A program made the translations under genes and the position numbers. 64,000 nucleotides of DNA from Saccharopolyspora erythraea NRRL 2338 (lineage in GTDB: Bacteria; Actinomycetota; Actinomycetes; Mycobacteriales; Pseudonocardiaceae), in NCBI RefSeq assembly GCF_000062885.1, contig NC_009142.1, positions 2,903,584-2,967,583 of the forward strand, given 5' to 3'. Of this stretch, positions 62,206 to 64,000 are shown in pieces. The stretch's first letter is position 1. Each line of letters begins with the position of its first letter. The notes beneath the pieces are model-generated. The model did no database searches, was not told where the DNA came from, and saw only the letters and a program-made list of their open reading frames with translations.

Positions 62206-63129
62206 GTGTCCACCCCGACTGCGCGAGGTTCCCGAGCGGAGAACGCACCGGCGATCCAGACCCGTGGGCTGACCAAGCGGTTCGGCCGCACCACCGCTGT
62301 GAAGGATCTCTCGCTCGAGGTCCGCCCAGGCGAGGTGTTCGGCTTCCTCGGACCCAACGGCGCCGGCAAGTCGACGAAGATCCGCATGCTGCTGGGGTTC
62401 ATCCGGCCGTCCTCGGGAACCGCGCGGGTGTTCTCCGACGACGCGCGGGATGTTCGGCGAGCGCACCGCCACCTGGCCTACGTCCCCGCGGACGTGGCGC
62501 TGTGGCCGGCGCTGACCGGCGCCGAGATCCTGGAGCTGCTGGCCAGGGTCGGGCCCGGCAGCGACACCACCTACCGGGACGAGCTCGTCGACAGGTTCGA
62601 GCTCGAACTCGGCAAGCGGGGCAAGGCGTACTCGACCGGAAACCGGCAGAAGGTCGCCTTGGTCGCAGCTTTCTCGACCCGGGCACCGCTGCTGGTCCTC
62701 GACGAGCCGACCAGCGGGCTGGATCCGCTGATGGAGCGGGAGTTCCGCCGTTGCGTCGCTGAGGCCAGGGACCGGGGGCAGACCGTCTTCCTGAGCTCGC
62801 ACCAGCTGGCCGAGGTCGAGGCGGTGTGCGACCGGGTCGCGATCCTGCGCGCCGGACACCTCGCCGAGGTGGCGAGCATTCCGGAGCTGCGCCGGCTCCG
62901 CCGCACCGACGTCGAGGTCTCCTTCGACGGGGTCGCACCGGACGTGAGCGGGCTGCCCGGAATCCACGACGTCGAGCTCCTCGACGGCACGGGCATGCGG
63001 TTCTCCCTCACCGGACCGCCCGGCCCGGCGTTGCGCGTGTTGGCGGCCTCGGACGTGACGGCCTTCCAGATGCGCGAGCCGAGCCTGGAGGAGATCTTCC
63101 TCGACTACTACGGGGATGCGGTCCGATGA
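62206..63129 (+). CDS. ABC transporter ATPase (drug-exporter class)
   Basis: GTG 62206 is preceded by GGAGTGAGGTTCC. The 307-residue ATPase has Walker A GPNGAGKST (about residues 48-56), the signature STGNRQKVALV (the usual SGG is altered to STGN), Walker B LLVLDEPTSGLDP and H-loop SSHQL. The C-terminal extension resembles DrrA/CcmA-type exporters. The overlap with the following permease gene marks a pair. It is separate from the siderophore importer and may export an antibiotic or lipid. Confidence 0.9.
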   Translation: MSTPTARGSRAENAPAIQTRGLTKRFGRTTAVKDLSLEVRPGEVFGFLGPNGAGKSTKIRMLLGFIRPSSGTARVFSDDARDVRRAHRHLAYVPADVALWPALTGAEILELLARVGPGSDTTYRDELVDRFELELGKRGKAYSTGNRQKVALVAAFSTRAPLLVLDEPTSGLDPLMEREFRRCVAEARDRGQTVFLSSHQLAEVEAVCDRVAILRAGHLAEVASIPELRRLRRTDVEVSFDGVAPDVSGLPGIHDVELLDGTGMRFSLTGPPGPALRVLAASDVTAFQMREPSLEEIFLDYYGDAVR

Positions 63130-64000
63130 GAGCTGAGACGCTGCGCGGTGAACCCGGCTCGGCCCCGCGCAGGCCCGGCCGAGCGCTGACCGGTCTCGCC
63201 GTCCGCCAGATCCGCCTCAGCACCGGCGTGGTGCTCGCCGCCGCGGCGGGGATGTCGGCCTTGGTGGCCTGGCAGTACCAGACCACGTTCGCCGGTGTGC
63301 TCAACGCTCCGGCGCTGCAGGCGCTGGCCGCGAACCCGGCGATCCGCACCCTGTTCGGACCACCGGTCGCGTTGGACGACCCGGGCGGATTCACCGTCTG
63401 GCGCACGGGCACCCCGGTCGCCGTCCTGGTCGCGGTCTGGGCGGTGCTCAGCGCCACGCGCCTGACGCGAGGTGAGGAGGAATCGGGCCACTGGAACCTG
63501 CTGCTCGCGGCGCCCATCCGCAAGACGGCTTTGGTGAGCAGGGCCCTTCTGGTTCTCGCGGCCGGCGTCGTGCTGGTCGGCATCGCGGTGGCCGCGGCCC
63601 TCGTCGCGGCCGGGACGTCGGCGACCGGGGCTGTTCTGCATGCCGCGGACATCGTCGCCGTTGGGCTGGGATTCGCCGCGCTGGGAGCGCTGGCCGCGCA
63701 GGTCCTGCCCACGCGCGGGGCGGCGACCGGGCTGTCGGTGGCGGTCCTCGGCGCGATGCTGCTCATGAGGATGGTCGCCGATGGCGTGCAGGCCCTGGCG
63801 TGGCTGCATTGGGTCACGCCGTTCGGTCTCGTCGCCGAAGTGCAGCCCTACGCGGCGAACCGGCCGGTCCCGTTGCTGGTGCTCGCCGTCGTGCCACCGG
63901 TTCTGCTCGCCGGTGCTGTTGTCGCGGCGATCCGGCGCGACGTGGGCGCCGGGCTGGTGACCGTCGCCGCCACTCGCCGGGCGCGGACTCGGCTGCTCGG
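63126..64000 (+). CDS. ABC-2-type permease (incomplete, cut by the window end)
   Basis: ATG 63126 overlaps the ATPase stop (ATGA). The open frame runs to the last base: MRAETLRGEPGSAPRR, then hydrophobic stretches GVVLAAAAGMSALVAWQ, VAVLVAVWAVLSA, LLVLAAGVVLVGIAVAAALV, and the ABC-export motif GEEESGHWNLLLAAPI after helix 2. It resembles the tetronasin-type exporter permeases. It would form the channel with the adjacent ATPase. The rest lies outside the window. Confidence 0.88.
   Translation, partial: MRAETLRGEPGSAPRRPGRALTGLAVRQIRLSTGVVLAAAAGMSALVAWQYQTTFAGVLNAPALQALAANPAIRTLFGPPVALDDPGGFTVWRTGTPVAVLVAVWAVLSATRLTRGEEESGHWNLLLAAPIRKTALVSRALLVLAAGVVLVGIAVAAALVAAGTSATGAVLHAADIVAVGLGFAALGALAAQVLPTRGAATGLSVAVLGAMLLMRMVADGVQALAWLHWVTPFGLVAEVQPYAANRPVPLLVLAVVPPVLLAGAVVAAIRRDVGAGLVTVAATRRARTRLL

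Overview
The window is a very GC-rich chromosomal segment with GC-rich third codon positions, frequent GTG starts, leaderless-looking starts, and actinobacterial hallmarks: MshC-like ligase, GPP34 protein, MbtH, IdeR-type and Zur-type boxes, and a TetR protein with a CxxC tail. It fits a filamentous actinomycete, most likely a pseudonocardial organism such as Saccharopolyspora. The genus is inferred from gene content and was not tested.

Left part (1-10.6 kb): the 5' end of an IS5-family transposase is cut by the window edge. Next come small housekeeping-type genes (DUF2188 protein, cold-shock protein, MerR regulator), a beta-helix glycosidase-like gene divergent from a TetR regulator, a methyltransferase, an intramembrane M50/CBS protease, a spermidine-synthase-like gene and a frameshifted protoglobin. 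A cysteine-ligase/MshC paralogue follows at 10.9-12.0 kb.

Second part (12.1-19.0 kb): a minus-strand operon encodes a nickel/peptide-type ABC importer (two ATPases, a lipoprotein, and one protein that fuses both permeases) plus an MFS carrier. Zur-like 7-1-7 boxes lie before the first ATPase gene and before the lipoprotein gene. The gene set resembles the transport half of an opine-metallophore (staphylopine-type) system, but no biosynthetic genes are next to it. A GNAT gene lies upstream.

Middle (19-36 kb): an NB-ARC/TPR signalling protein, a two-domain VOC protein, an aminoglycoside-phosphotransferase-like kinase, a DUF6463-like membrane protein with a TetR regulator, a secreted NAGPA-domain protein, a MocR regulator, an MHS transporter with an M20 amidohydrolase and a double Lrp-type regulator, and a GPP34 protein. 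Two deletion scars lie here. A 3'-truncated EamA gene is joined to a 5'-truncated quinone reductase. A PucR regulator and a divergent amine oxidase have both lost their 5' ends.

Right part (36-62 kb): an iron-regulated non-ribosomal siderophore cluster. It encodes an MbtI-type salicylate synthase, an MFS exporter, an N-formyltransferase, MbtH, four assembly-line proteins (ArCP-Cy-A-PCP; salicyl-AMP ligase; C-A-PCP-E; C-A-PCP-C-A-PCP-TE), a Tat-type lipoprotein siderophore receptor and a SyrP-like Fe(II)/2-oxoglutarate dioxygenase. Four IdeR-like boxes sit before the outward-facing genes. Specificity residues read by eye suggest salicyl-oxazoline/thiazoline, D-Asn (possibly beta-hydroxylated), Thr and N5-formyl-N5-hydroxyornithine, which would make a hexadentate mixed-ligand siderophore. 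No ornithine N-hydroxylase is visible, so that precursor must come from elsewhere. An alpha/beta hydrolase, an LCMT-type methyltransferase and an ABC exporter pair, cut by the right edge, follow.
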